Numbered from the stretch's first letter, positions 1 to 8,472 are shown. The stretch is 23,224 nt of DNA from DATJUF01 sp035524095 (GCA_035524095.1 DATKPK010000026.1:1-23224); one strand, 5' to 3'. The notes: a model not told the origin generated them from the sequence alone. Numbers and translations are program-made.

Positions 1-401
1 TTATTATCAAGATCCTTCACCAATTTTCTTACGTCGTCGCCATCACCGAACGCTTCAGACGTATCGAGGTTCGAGAGTTCAAAGGTAGCGCCGGTCCGAT
101 CAACCATCTCAATCTCGTTGCAGAACCCGCGGCCGCTCGAATCCGAGGCGTAGAGCAATGTTAGCGTTCCGTTCCGCCGCAGGTCGGCGAAAGTGAATGA
201 ACATAGACTCGGACTGTTTGCGTTATCGTCGCCAAGTTGTAGAAACTCCTCTACTACTTTCCGCGACGGAGGTTCCTTCGCAAGGTTATGTGGTGCCTTC
301 ACCGACCAATCCATGGAAGCAAGATTTAACTGCGCTTCCGCTTTCGCTCCGAACACGAATAACAAGCTCAGCAATCCAATCGCTGACACGCTTTTACGCA
401 T
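1..401 (-). CDS. Small exported protein of unknown function, 3' end beyond window
   Basis: An open frame runs on the minus strand from ATG at 401-399 to the window edge without a stop, giving 133 visible residues. The N-terminus (MRKS, then a hydrophobic stretch to about residue 20 and an AKAEAQ cleavage region) is a clear Sec signal peptide, so the product is periplasmic or secreted. The mature part holds two cysteines and is acidic towards the edge; I recognise no family. AGGGG at 415-411 sits about 9 bases before the ATG, inside the end of the deacetylase gene. The start lies only 7 bases beyond the deacetylase stop, so the two are probably co-transcribed. Base composition looks less GC-rich than its neighbours by eye. 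It is missing from simple ORF lists because its stop is outside the window. Confidence 0.7.
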   Translation of the reverse strand, partial: MRKSVSAIGLLSLLFVFGAKAEAQLNLASMDWSVKAPHNLAKEPPSRKVVEEFLQLGDDNANSPSLCSFTFADLRRNGTLTLLYASDSSGRGFCNEIEMVDRTGATFELSNLDTSEAFGDGDDVRKLVKDLDN

Positions 402-408
402 TCGCTAG

Positions 409-1284
409 CTACCCCTCGGCCCGATCCCCCAACAAGCCCTCGCCTACCACCAACGGGACCTCCTTCCGAAACGCCTCCGCCACCTCCCTCATCGTCACGA
501 AAGTCACGCCCCGTTTCGCCCCGATATACTTAACCAGCCGTTCCAGCATCAGCAATCGATGGCCCCGCCCGATCGTCTGCGGATGCATCGTCAGGATGAA
601 TACGCCCTCGCCGATGCGCTCATACAAATAGTTAAAATCGCCTACCCAGATTTCGTAAACTTGCGACGGCGCCGCCAGGCCTGGATTGACTCCCGTCCGC
701 GTCCACACGTGCTCGAACGCAGGAAAATCGTCGAGCCCCCACGTGAATGGCAATTCGACGAGGTCCACTTCGCTGCCCCACTTGAATGGGCCATCGCCCG
801 GCGCCTCGTCCCCGACCCTGCAATAATAGGGACTGAAGTCATGGCCCATCATGCTGCTGTCATAACTGAAATGCCGCTTGATTAGCAGTTCGAGCGTGCT
901 TGGCAGCAATCCCGCCGCCGGTGACCGATAGCCCGCCGGCTCCTTGCCCGTCACTCGCTTGAGCGCCGCGAGAGCCTTCTCGAAATCCGCCTCTTCCTCA
1001 ACTGCGCTCTTATGCCGATCGTGCAAGTAGCCGTGATGCCCGATTTCATGGCCGTCCTCCGCGACCTTGGCGACCGTCGCCGGAAACGCATCTGCGGTAT
1101 GGCCGGGTACAAACCACGTCGCCTTGATCTCCCATTCGCGTAGCATCCGCAGCAGCCGTTCCGCTCCTACTCGGCCGAATTCGCCACGCGAAATTGCGCT
1201 GGGCGACCGTGTGTGGAAGTTGCCCGTCCATACCGAGATCGCATCGAAGTCGAAGGTCAGACAGACCGAAATTTTGGGCTCCAT
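409..1284 (-). CDS. Polysaccharide deacetylase (CE4 / NodB-like family)
   Basis: A 291-residue cytoplasmic-looking protein with no signal peptide. CE4 motifs are in order: motif 1 TFDFD (catalytic/metal Asp at 12 and 14), motif 2 HGYLH (metal His 84 and 88), motif 3 GYRSP (Arg120, Pro122) and a late LTMHP motif (His234). These are the metal-dependent amide hydrolase signatures. Length and the FDFDA form of motif 1 resemble the HpPgdA/PuuE-like subgroup, which acts on small or atypical substrates as well as peptidoglycan, so the substrate is open. The start is fixed by AGGAGGG six bases before ATG 1284. It is first in a minus-strand pair with the exported protein ending at the left edge and is divergent from the YCF48-RND genes. 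Confidence 0.85.
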   Translation of the reverse strand: MEPKISVCLTFDFDAISVWTGNFHTRSPSAISRGEFGRVGAERLLRMLREWEIKATWFVPGHTADAFPATVAKVAEDGHEIGHHGYLHDRHKSAVEEEADFEKALAALKRVTGKEPAGYRSPAAGLLPSTLELLIKRHFSYDSSMMGHDFSPYYCRVGDEAPGDGPFKWGSEVDLVELPFTWGLDDFPAFEHVWTRTGVNPGLAAPSQVYEIWVGDFNYLYERIGEGVFILTMHPQTIGRGHRLLMLERLVKYIGAKRGVTFVTMREVAEAFRKEVPLVVGEGLLGDRAEG

Positions 1285-1678
1285 GATTCCCTCCTGCTAT
1301 CTGTGCTCTCCGGCGCTAACGTCCTTGAAAATATCGCTTGCCGCTCAACTGATTGGTTGCCAAATCTGCCGTTGCCGCTCCGGCCCGGCTCTCTGGAATT
1401 TTGAGCCTTTCCCTGCCCCAAATATGCGCCTGGAGCAGTCTTTTTGTTGCTCCTGAATGCAACAGGGGTTTCCCATCGTCAAACCATTGTGCAGGTGCGG
1501 CTTCGGTATCCTCACTTATTGCACAATCCGATGGCTCTAAACCCCGATTTTGCGCCAAAAGTTTCGCTTGACAGTTGCGTTAACCATGTTGTAAGCCGTT
1601 GCAGTCCTTCGGGCTGACGGCTCGAAGCGCAGGGTCTTGTTTAATCACAGGCCAGAAGGCACTTAACGAGGTAGTGGA
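1285..1678. other. 394-base divergent intergenic region with inverted repeats
   Basis: No convincing gene lies between the minus-strand deacetylase and the plus-strand YCF48 gene. Short open frames here have no recognisable domain and no good ribosome site. Two inverted repeats stand out: TGTTGC (1445-1450) with GCAACA (1459-1464), and ATTGTGCA (1486-1493) with TGCACAAT (1520-1527), whose 8-base arms are 26 bases apart. A candidate promoter for the rightward genes lies at 1568-1595. The region probably holds control sites for both transcription units. Confidence 0.5.
1568..1595 (+). promoter_or_regulatory. Candidate sigma-70 promoter for the YCF48-RND operon
   Basis: TTGACA (1568-1573, perfect -35) is followed after 16 bases by TGTAAG (1590-1595), a weak -10. 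It would give a 5' leader of about 75 bases before the TTG start at 1679. The -35 is strong but the -10 matches only 4 of 6 bases. Confidence 0.35.
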
Positions 1679-2704
1679 TTGAATTCCAAGCTCAGTAAAA
1701 AGACTGGACTCAGGTTCTGGGCGCCGCTCGGAATTTGTCTCCTGATGCTCGCCGCCAGCGCTCCCGCGCACGCCGCGATTGAGGCGCAACCGTTACGCTC
1801 GGTTCCCTCGTGGCTCGGTTTGTTTGGCGTCGCCATCCGGCCTGACGGCGCCATTTATGTTGTCGGCTCCAAGGCTTCCATGATGGTCTCCACGGACCAT
1901 GGCAAAACCTGGACGGTGACGACCCTGAAGGAGCGGCCGGGCGACGATCTTTTCCAGGACCGTGATCTCTATTCGATCCGTTTTGCGCCTGACGGCAAAA
2001 CCGGCTGGATTGTCGGCGAGGACGGCCTCATCCTCAAAACCACTGACGGTGGTGACAATTGGGCCGTTCAGGATAGCGGCAATCCTAATAGTCTCTTTAA
2101 GGTATTCGTGATCGACGACCAGGATGCTGTCGCGGTCGGCGATAACGGTGCGATCGTACGCACGACCGATGGCGGCGCTCATTGGACAACCGTTAAGGCC
2201 CCTAAAGACGTAACTCTCTTCGATATCACCTTTCTCGATAAACAGAACGGATGGTCGGTCGGCGAGTTCTCCAGTATCTTCAAGACCGCCGATGGCGGGC
2301 AAACCTGGACGCTCGTTTATGGTGGCAACACGACCGACTTCACCATCGGACCCTTCCTAACGGTTCTCTTCACCGATCCAATGCATGGGATGGTTGCTGG
2401 CCTCTCGGGCGGCACGATGGTCACGTCGGACGGCGGCAAGACTTGGACTGCCCAACAGCTGCCCGATCAGACCGGTAGCTACGCCACCGCCTTGGACACC
2501 GCGAATAAGAAACTCTGGCTCGGCGGTACTGGCGGCCAGATGTTTGATAAAGCTGACGCCGGTACTTGGCAGTCGCCAGACCGGACCTCGTTCCACGACA
2601 TCACCGATATGGCGTTCAACGGCAATGTTGGCGTCGCCGTCGGCCTCAACGGCACCATTCTTGTGAGCCAAAATGCGGGAGACCAATGGCAAGCAGTTCA
2701 GTAA
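1679..2704 (+). CDS. Periplasmic YCF48/BNR-repeat beta-propeller protein
   Basis: A 341-residue protein starting at TTG 1679, supported by ACGAGG at 1666-1671 seven bases upstream. The N-terminus has a basic stretch, a hydrophobic core and an APAHA cleavage site near residue 33, so it is exported. Six Asp-box-like repeats of the form (T/S)xDGGxxW begin near residues 72, 121, 162, 203, 250 and 330, spaced 40-80 residues apart as in YCF48/sialidase-like propellers. YCF48 in phototrophs is an assembly factor for photosystem II, but bacterial homologues beside RND transporters are likely scaffold or chaperone proteins of the periplasm. The last 19 bases overlap the start of the RND gene, which implies translational coupling and a shared task. 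Confidence 0.88.
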   Translation: MNSKLSKKTGLRFWAPLGICLLMLAASAPAHAAIEAQPLRSVPSWLGLFGVAIRPDGAIYVVGSKASMMVSTDHGKTWTVTTLKERPGDDLFQDRDLYSIRFAPDGKTGWIVGEDGLILKTTDGGDNWAVQDSGNPNSLFKVFVIDDQDAVAVGDNGAIVRTTDGGAHWTTVKAPKDVTLFDITFLDKQNGWSVGEFSSIFKTADGGQTWTLVYGGNTTDFTIGPFLTVLFTDPMHGMVAGLSGGTMVTSDGGKTWTAQQLPDQTGSYATALDTANKKLWLGGTGGQMFDKADAGTWQSPDRTSFHDITDMAFNGNVGVAVGLNGTILVSQNAGDQWQAVQ

Positions 2705-5109
2705 AAATGACGTCGCTGCGGATCGGCGATTTCGTCATCCGCTACAGGGCAATCGTCGGAGCTATCCTTCTCGGGATTAGCGCGATCCTGCTCTATTTTT
2801 GTACGCAGGTCACCATCGCGACCAAGTTCGACGACTTCTTCCCGACCTATCACCCTAACGTCCAACTCTACCAAGAGTGGCACAAGTACGGTGGCGCCCA
2901 GACCCTCGCCGTGATGGTTCAGGTCAAGCATGGTGACATCTTCAACCCTGATACCCTCCAGAAGATCACCGATATTCAGCGCGACGTCGACAAGCTGCCA
3001 GGCGTTGACCACAACGAGGTCCTCTCGCTCGCCTCTTATCGCGTCAGCTATGCCGAGGCTGCACCCGGTTCGCTGACCATCAAGCCCTTCATGTTTCCCG
3101 CGCCGCCCGCTACAGCGCAGGGCATCGACAGCCTGCGCAAAATCGTTTTAGCCAATCACGAGAACATCTCCCAGTTGGTAAGTTCGGATCTGAAGAGCGC
3201 CCTGGTCACGGCCTCCTTTAATGAACGCGGTCTCGATTACAAACAGTTGTTTGACCAAGTTCAGGAAATCGTCAAGAAGTACCAGGACGCCAATAACGAA
3301 GTTTACCTAGCCGGTGAACCGATTGTGCGCGGCTACGGATACTACTACGAACCAGTCGTCGGCATTCTGTTCCTGGTAGCCGTCGGCGTGATGATCCTCA
3401 TCCTATGGGCGACTGGCGGCCAACGCAGCCGCTGGTGGGCGCCGATCGTCACCGGTACGCTCTCAGCCATTTGGGGTCTTGGCTTCGTCGGTGTGATGCA
3501 CTACGACTTCGACCCCGTCATGTTGGTTATTCCGTTCATTTTGACCGCACGCGACATGAGCCACGGCATTCAGTGGCAAGGCCGCTATCACGATGAGCTC
3601 GATCGCCTTGGCGACAAGTTTGCCGCCTGCGCCGCCACCACCGACTTCATGCTGCCGCCCGGTCTGCTTTCGATCCTCGCCGACATCAGCGGTATCGTCT
3701 TCATCTCTTTCGGCGGTATCCCGGTCCTACAGCACATTGCCCTCGCTGGTACCGTCTGGCTCGCCGGCTCGCTCACGATGGTCTTCATCTTCCAGCCCAT
3801 CCTGATGAGCTACTTGCCGATTCCCGAGGTCAAACACCATCGTGTTCAGGGTACAAACCAGCGCAGTCGCCTCCAGGGCGTGTACGACTTCCTCGAATGG
3901 TTCGTGCATGTGCCCACTCGTCCAGGCGCTCTGCGCAAGATCCTGCTGTGGGGCTCGGCCGCTTTCTTGGTCTACGGCTTGGTCTCCGGTCTCGATTGCA
4001 AGATCGGCTATTCGACGGCGGGTACGCCGCTCTATCGGCCCTATTCAAAGGTCAATACGGATATCGCCGAAATCGGCAAGAAGTTCCCCTTGGAAGAAGG
4101 CTGGATCATTCTTACCACGCCCTCTTATCCCGATAAGCAATCGGTTATCGGCCCTGACGTCCTCCGGATGGTCGACGACCTGCGAGACTATCTCTTCAAG
4201 GATCCCAAGGTGGGTCAGGTCGTCTCGTTCTCCTCTGCCGTTTCGGAGCCGTTCAATCAGATGTTCCACTACGGCTATCCGAAATTCCTCGGCGTCCCCG
4301 ATTCGATCGAAATGTCGGGTAACCTGTGGTTCCTTTATCTCAACGGATCGGCGCCAGGCGAGCTCGAGCGCTATATCTCGAACCGCTCCAACAATGACAC
4401 CTGTATCCGGGTTCTCCTCCGCGACCATAATTACGACACCCTCAATGATATCCGCGACCGTATTCAGCAGTTCGTTAATGAGCGCGTCACCCCGGATCCT
4501 AGCCTTAATCACGTCCAAGTGCATTTTTTGGCGGGTATCGCCGGCTTGTATCTGGCCGCCAACGACGTTCTCCGCAAGCTCGACTTCCTGAACATCACCT
4601 TCGTGCTTGGGGTCGTCTGGGTCTTTTGTTTAGTTTCCTTCCGCTCATTCGTAGCGGCGTTTATGTTCCTGTTTGCCTGTGTGCTCGCCAACTTCGGTGC
4701 TTTCATCTATATGAATTGGCGCAACGTCGGCCTGACGATTGATACTATTCCCGTCATATCATTAGGTATCGGCCTCGGTGTGGATTACGGCATTTATACC
4801 GTCGCCCGTATTCGTGACGAGGTCATGGGCGGTATGGAAGTTGACGATGCGATCGTGCTCGCCCTCAAGACGACTGGTGTTGCCGTCTTTAATACCTTCC
4901 TCGTCATGATCGGCGGCATCTTCCCGTGGATCTTTTCGCCCTTGCTCTTCCACAACGAGATGAGTACCCTGCTCATCTTCTTGATGGGTACCAACATGAT
5001 CGCTGGCTGCATCATCCTTCCGTGTTACCTCTCATGGGCCCGTCCGAAGTTCGTATTCGGCGGCAAGGGGATGATTCGAGAGCGCGAATTGAAGGCTGCG
5101 GCTTCCTAA
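2686..5109 (+). CDS. MMPL/RND-superfamily transporter (HAE3-like), inner membrane
   Basis: An 807-residue polytopic protein with the duplicated RND layout: TM1 at 22-42, a large periplasmic loop at about 43-222, a TM2-6 bundle from about 224, TM7 near 418-437, a second loop, and a TM8-12 bundle from about 635. An ARDMSHGIQ motif lies at 288-296, and GLGVDYGIY around 696-704 contains the membrane Asp typical of proton-coupled MMPL/RND proteins. The family exports lipids and hydrophobic molecules (hopanoid, mycolate and fatty acid carriers). ATG 2686 was chosen because GGGAG lies just upstream and it overlaps the YCF48 stop; ATG 2707 is the alternative. No membrane-fusion-protein gene is adjacent, as is usual for HAE3-type carriers. 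Confidence 0.9.
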   Translation: MASSSVKMTSLRIGDFVIRYRAIVGAILLGISAILLYFCTQVTIATKFDDFFPTYHPNVQLYQEWHKYGGAQTLAVMVQVKHGDIFNPDTLQKITDIQRDVDKLPGVDHNEVLSLASYRVSYAEAAPGSLTIKPFMFPAPPATAQGIDSLRKIVLANHENISQLVSSDLKSALVTASFNERGLDYKQLFDQVQEIVKKYQDANNEVYLAGEPIVRGYGYYYEPVVGILFLVAVGVMILILWATGGQRSRWWAPIVTGTLSAIWGLGFVGVMHYDFDPVMLVIPFILTARDMSHGIQWQGRYHDELDRLGDKFAACAATTDFMLPPGLLSILADISGIVFISFGGIPVLQHIALAGTVWLAGSLTMVFIFQPILMSYLPIPEVKHHRVQGTNQRSRLQGVYDFLEWFVHVPTRPGALRKILLWGSAAFLVYGLVSGLDCKIGYSTAGTPLYRPYSKVNTDIAEIGKKFPLEEGWIILTTPSYPDKQSVIGPDVLRMVDDLRDYLFKDPKVGQVVSFSSAVSEPFNQMFHYGYPKFLGVPDSIEMSGNLWFLYLNGSAPGELERYISNRSNNDTCIRVLLRDHNYDTLNDIRDRIQQFVNERVTPDPSLNHVQVHFLAGIAGLYLAANDVLRKLDFLNITFVLGVVWVFCLVSFRSFVAAFMFLFACVLANFGAFIYMNWRNVGLTIDTIPVISLGIGLGVDYGIYTVARIRDEVMGGMEVDDAIVLALKTTGVAVFNTFLVMIGGIFPWIFSPLLFHNEMSTLLIFLMGTNMIAGCIILPCYLSWARPKFVFGGKGMIRERELKAAAS

Positions 5110-5131
5110 GTTGGCAACGTTAGGCGGAGTC

Positions 5132-5177
5132 TATCAGACCATCGAAAACCACTGTGCGCGCGTGGAAAACTCTGATA
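5132..5177 (+). repeat. Nested inverted repeat after the RND gene
   Basis: TATCAGA (5132-5138) pairs with TCTGATA (5171-5177). Between them CCAC (5149-5152) pairs with GTGG (5162-5165) around a 9-base loop. No T-run follows, so it is not a standard intrinsic terminator. It begins 22 bases after the RND stop and may be a 3'-end or leader RNA structure. Confidence 0.4.
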
Positions 5178-5200
5178 AAGCTTGTCGCGCTTTGGTGTGG

Positions 5201-5260
5201 TAAGGAGGTGCGGTGAGGGAAATTCCTTTAATCGGACGTCGCTAATTTTTATCGTCCGAT
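5201..5260 (+). promoter_or_regulatory. Leader: perfect Shine-Dalgarno, 10-codon mini-ORF, hairpin
   Basis: TAAGGAGGTG at 5201-5210 complements all ten bases of the usual 16S rRNA 3' tail. GTG at 5213 opens a 10-codon frame (VREIPLIGRR) ending at TAA 5243-5245. ATCGGACG (5231-5238), inside the mini-ORF, pairs perfectly with CGTCCGAT (5253-5260), and the stop codon lies in the loop. The arrangement resembles a leader-peptide control element for the DUF1302 gene at 5394. The short spacing (2 bases after the 10-mer) weakens the translation claim. Confidence 0.35.
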
Positions 5261-5288
5261 AGTGTTCCAAGTAAGCAGAATCGTAGAT

Positions 5289-5317
5289 TTGACCGTCCTC
5301 AGCCTTCGCTATGCTAG
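5289..5317 (+). promoter_or_regulatory. Candidate promoter for the DUF1302-like gene
   Basis: TTGACC at 5289-5294 lies 15 bases from TATGCT (5310-5315) or 17 bases from TGCTAG (5312-5317). Either would give a leader of roughly 70 bases before ATG 5394. Neither spacing and -10 pair is ideal. If this promoter is used, the upstream mini-ORF and hairpin would be outside its transcript. Confidence 0.35.
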
Positions 5318-5393
5318 AGCGGTGGCGATGAACAACTAGGGGAAGTGCCAACCTGTGGGGACGGTTGGCGGGTTCAGCTCCAGGGAGGATTTT

Positions 5394-7268
5394 ATGGGGA
5401 TTCGTTTCACTAATTATTTGCGGCGATCGCTTCTGATCTCCGCAGTCACAGCCGGAGCGCTATTCGTCGCAGCGCTCGGCAATAACCCGGCCTGCGCCGG
5501 CGATGTCAACAGCGATACCGGTAACAACATGAGCGTCACTGGCGCCACTGCGGGCGTTCTGCCTCAGATGTCGACCGCTGGCGAGTCCGGCATCCTGTCT
5601 GGATTACACGTATCGGGTTTCCTCAGTCAGACCTTCGGCATGTGGCAAAACCCCACTGCCCTCCAGAACTACACGACTAGCCGCAACAATCTCGCGACTT
5701 CACGCACTTGGCTGCAGGTCGACGAGAACTATCAGCTCAACCAGGACAACAGCTTCTTCATGCGTGAATGGTTCGTTTACGAACCGCCCTATTCGTTCAA
5801 CAGCGCGAACGGCCTCGGGATGTACGGTAACGAATTCTATAATCAGTACACCGTCCGCGACGCCTGGTGGCAGAATAAATGGGGTCCTCTCACCACCTAC
5901 GTCGGCAACCAGATTGTCGTCTGGGGCCAGTCACTCGCCTTCCGCGTCGGCGACGTAGTGAATCCGCAGGACACCACTTGGTCGTTCGGATTTGCCAACC
6001 TCGAGCAGTCCCGCACGCCGCAGTGGATGATCCATCCGATCCTCAACCTGCCGGAATTTGGGCCTACTTCGTCGAACTTCATCGAAGGCATCCTGATACC
6101 GCGCTATCAGCCGATGTGGAATAGCTGCGACTACGCCGACCATCGCTACGATGGCTTCTGCAACGTCAATGCCGGTTCAGTGAACAACGGTTTCCCCGCT
6201 GGCGTGGCCTTCGACCCAACCGGTCGATTTGGTGCCCACTTCGCCAGCCGCTACCAGCCGCCTTCGACAGCGCTGTCACCCGGTACTCCTATCCTTGGAC
6301 CATACTTTCCGCCGGGCGCACCACATACGCTGCAGAACCAGTTGTTGATTGGTTCACCATTGGCGAACGAGTTCTACTACTGCACCAACGCGGGTAGCGC
6401 TACTCAACCGGCCAATCCGGTGCCCCACGGACTTCAAAGGCCTTGTAAGTTCTACGGTGGCAGCGCTGCGCCTGACACGGGTCCGACTTGGGATGTGCCA
6501 GCCTCGACCGTGGCTAACTGGACTGAGGGCGCTCGCCTTCACACGTTGGTCGGGCCTGCGGAGTTGACCGCGTTCATTTACGATCCGTTCAACCTCTATC
6601 CGAACACCTACTGGCAACAGTACACGAATCGTTTCGTCAACAAGTTCAATCCTGAAGTGTTGACGGGCGTTACGGGCGACATGCCGATTCCGATGCCGTC
6701 CTCATTGTCCGAGTACCTGCCCTTCGTTGGCCGTGCGGAGGCTGTCTACGGTAATCATCAAGGCGTTAATACTTGGGACCTCATCGGCAATCCCCAAGGC
6801 GTCCGCTACACCGACACGCTCAACTACATGGTCGCCTTGGACGTTGACCAGGCCTATGCGCCTTGGCTGACTGCCACCGGTAACCTGTCGGCGAACATCG
6901 AGTTCCAGGATTTCATCACGCTCGATGGCGCCAACTCGATGATGGAGGCTTTCGGGCCTTACACCGGCGGCGCGCTTGAGCCGGAGTCCAATATCAAGAA
7001 CAACGTCAGCACACTGTTCAACGTTGGCACTTCATGGTTGTGGAATGACATCGCTCCGACTTGGACGATGATCTTCAGCCCGAAGGGACGCAGCTTCTTG
7101 CTCTTCCCCTCAGTCGTGCTCAATCCGCCTTGGACGAAGGCCTACTTCCTCAAGTTGCAGGCCATCGAAATCATGGGTGGCGATCTCGACTATTCGCAGG
7201 GCGGAGGCATTTTGAAGGGCCAAAGCATGCTGATCGCTCAGTTCCAGTACAACTTCAACCTGCTCTAA
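5394..7268 (+). CDS. DUF1302-like outer-membrane beta-barrel protein
   Basis: A 624-residue protein with a Sec signal peptide ending at ACA (residue 35). It is rich in aromatic, Asn, Gln and Thr residues and ends in a short aromatic/hydrophobic strand (QFQYNFNLL), as outer-membrane barrels do. The stretch GNQIVVWGQS near 170-179 followed by VVNPQD near 188-193 matches the hallmark of DUF1302 proteins (Q-V-x-W-G, then V-x-N-P-x-D). Four cysteines between about 243 and 353 may form disulfides in an insert. ATG 5394 is chosen over an upstream GTG because AGGGAGG sits 5 bases before it. DUF1302 proteins occur beside MMPL/RND and YCF48 genes, so this is probably the outer-membrane partner. It ends in a strong terminator. 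Confidence 0.82.
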   Translation: MGIRFTNYLRRSLLISAVTAGALFVAALGNNPACAGDVNSDTGNNMSVTGATAGVLPQMSTAGESGILSGLHVSGFLSQTFGMWQNPTALQNYTTSRNNLATSRTWLQVDENYQLNQDNSFFMREWFVYEPPYSFNSANGLGMYGNEFYNQYTVRDAWWQNKWGPLTTYVGNQIVVWGQSLAFRVGDVVNPQDTTWSFGFANLEQSRTPQWMIHPILNLPEFGPTSSNFIEGILIPRYQPMWNSCDYADHRYDGFCNVNAGSVNNGFPAGVAFDPTGRFGAHFASRYQPPSTALSPGTPILGPYFPPGAPHTLQNQLLIGSPLANEFYYCTNAGSATQPANPVPHGLQRPCKFYGGSAAPDTGPTWDVPASTVANWTEGARLHTLVGPAELTAFIYDPFNLYPNTYWQQYTNRFVNKFNPEVLTGVTGDMPIPMPSSLSEYLPFVGRAEAVYGNHQGVNTWDLIGNPQGVRYTDTLNYMVALDVDQAYAPWLTATGNLSANIEFQDFITLDGANSMMEAFGPYTGGALEPESNIKNNVSTLFNVGTSWLWNDIAPTWTMIFSPKGRSFLLFPSVVLNPPWTKAYFLKLQAIEIMGGDLDYSQGGGILKGQSMLIAQFQYNFNLL

Positions 7269-7286
7269 TCAGGTTGTCCTAACCAT

Positions 7287-7325
7287 TGAGGGCGGATGCC
7301 GTACGGCGTCCGCCCTCAGCTTTTT
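7287..7325 (+). terminator. Strong rho-independent terminator after the DUF1302-like gene
   Basis: TGAGGGCGGA pairs with TCCGCCCTCA and the inner GCC/GGC extends the stem to about 14 pairs with almost no loop. AGC and five T follow at 7318-7325. It starts 18 bases after the stop codon and should separate this gene from the lipoprotein genes. Confidence 0.9.
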
Positions 7326-7464
7326 CTCCGCTCGCCTGCACCCCAGGCTTGAAGTTTCTGGTCGCCGAAGCGTCAAACCATCAGGTATCAATGCGGTCAA
7401 GCCAATCCAATTTGCGCAGTTCGGCGGTAGTTGTCTTTGGGAACCTTCACCCACTTGCAATGGT

Positions 7465-7474
7465 TACAATTGTA
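7465..7474. promoter_or_regulatory. Palindrome TACAATTGTA over a possible -10
   Basis: A perfect 10-base palindrome whose left half, TACAAT, matches the -10 consensus at 5 of 6 positions. It lies about 70 bases before the first lipoprotein start. No good -35 is seen at normal spacing, so either an activator or chance is possible. Confidence 0.25.
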
Positions 7475-7544
7475 TCGATGACTGATTTTGCCAATGAATG
7501 AATCGCCAACGAACGGATCGAGTGAACGACACAGGAGAAATGGA

Positions 7545-8381
7545 ATGAGGCACAAGCTGGCTTTACTGCTGGCCGTCGCGGTTTCGGCAGCGCCGCTTAT
7601 CGGATGTAAGGGCGAACAGAAAGCGGCAGTGTTTGACCCCCGTCTCGCTGGGCAATTCTTCCCACTCCAGCCGCAGGCTGAATGGACCTACCGAGTCAAA
7701 AGCGAGAGCCAGCAGAGCACCTATGCCATCACCGATACGGTGATCGGTGAAAAGTACGTTCCCTCGCTCAATCTCACGGGTGAAGTCGTTTCCGAATACT
7801 ACGACATGGACCGCGGTGGTACGCGCCCGATCCTTTACGTGTCAGACAAAGGCTATTTCGACCGTCTGTCAGGGCTCGATTACTCTCAGGACAGCCCACA
7901 GCAAAGCATCGTGGCGCCCGCATGGGGTCGTTCGGAAGACGGCAGTTTTCTCCCTCAGCAGTTGTCCCCCAACTTGAGCTGGAGTAGTAAAAGCTTCCCC
8001 TTTGGCCACGTTCAAGGTGCCTTCGATATCAAACAGGCCCACAAAACCTATCTGGAACCCGAGGATGTCGTCGTCCCGGCGGGCCATTTCTCGAACTGCA
8101 TCCGGGTCGAGACGCTCGCCCAGTTTGAAGGCGGTGAATACGCCAAGAAAGACAAGCCGTCCCGCCTGACCTACGAGGACTGGTACGCGCCAAAGATTGG
8201 CTTGGTCAAGACCATTACCTATGAAGGCGGCATCAACGGCCACGAGATGGAGCGGGTGGAACTAATCCATTTCAAGGTCCCACCCGATGCGTCTGCGCAA
8301 GGCCCTTCGACTTCGCAATCCGCGGCTTCGCGGCAGACCTCTTCGGCCGTGCCCGCAGCACCAACCACTGCCGTTCAATAG
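7545..8381 (+). CDS. Envelope lipoprotein, paralogue A (WTYR / DUF3108-like)
   Basis: A 278-residue protein starting at ATG 7545 behind AGGAGA (7533-7538); a longer frame upstream lacks a ribosome site. A short signal ends in the lipobox LIGC with Cys21, so it should be lipid-anchored. The mature part opens with FFPLxPxxxWTYR and later has VPAGxFxxCIRVET and a late DWYAPxxGLVK motif. That pattern occurs in soluble or lipid-anchored envelope proteins resembling the TapB/DUF3108-like group; this assignment is from memory of motifs. The final 35 residues are a low-complexity Ala/Ser/Pro/Thr tail absent from paralogue B. It lies between two terminators and so appears to have its own transcript. 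The exact role is unknown. Confidence 0.8.
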   Translation: MRHKLALLLAVAVSAAPLIGCKGEQKAAVFDPRLAGQFFPLQPQAEWTYRVKSESQQSTYAITDTVIGEKYVPSLNLTGEVVSEYYDMDRGGTRPILYVSDKGYFDRLSGLDYSQDSPQQSIVAPAWGRSEDGSFLPQQLSPNLSWSSKSFPFGHVQGAFDIKQAHKTYLEPEDVVVPAGHFSNCIRVETLAQFEGGEYAKKDKPSRLTYEDWYAPKIGLVKTITYEGGINGHEMERVELIHFKVPPDASAQGPSTSQSAASRQTSSAVPAAPTTAVQ

Positions 8382-8433
8382 AGTGCTCTAAGGGACTGGC
8401 ATCTAGCCAAGCCTCGCCAAAACCGCATTGCAC

Positions 8434-8472
8434 GCCGCCATCGGCTCGAATGGCCAATGGCGGCATCTTTTT
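8434..8472 (+). terminator. Rho-independent terminator after lipoprotein A
   Basis: GCCGCCAT (8434-8441) pairs with ATGGCGGC (8457-8464), and an inner GGC/GCC pair tightens the loop. ATC and five T follow (8465-8472). It lies about 50 bases after the stop codon. Confidence 0.8.

Noticed and set aside
1316..1558. 80-codon minus-strand open frame in the divergent intergenic region
   Set aside because: It has no recognisable domain, no good ribosome site, and overlaps the inverted repeats; more likely chance.
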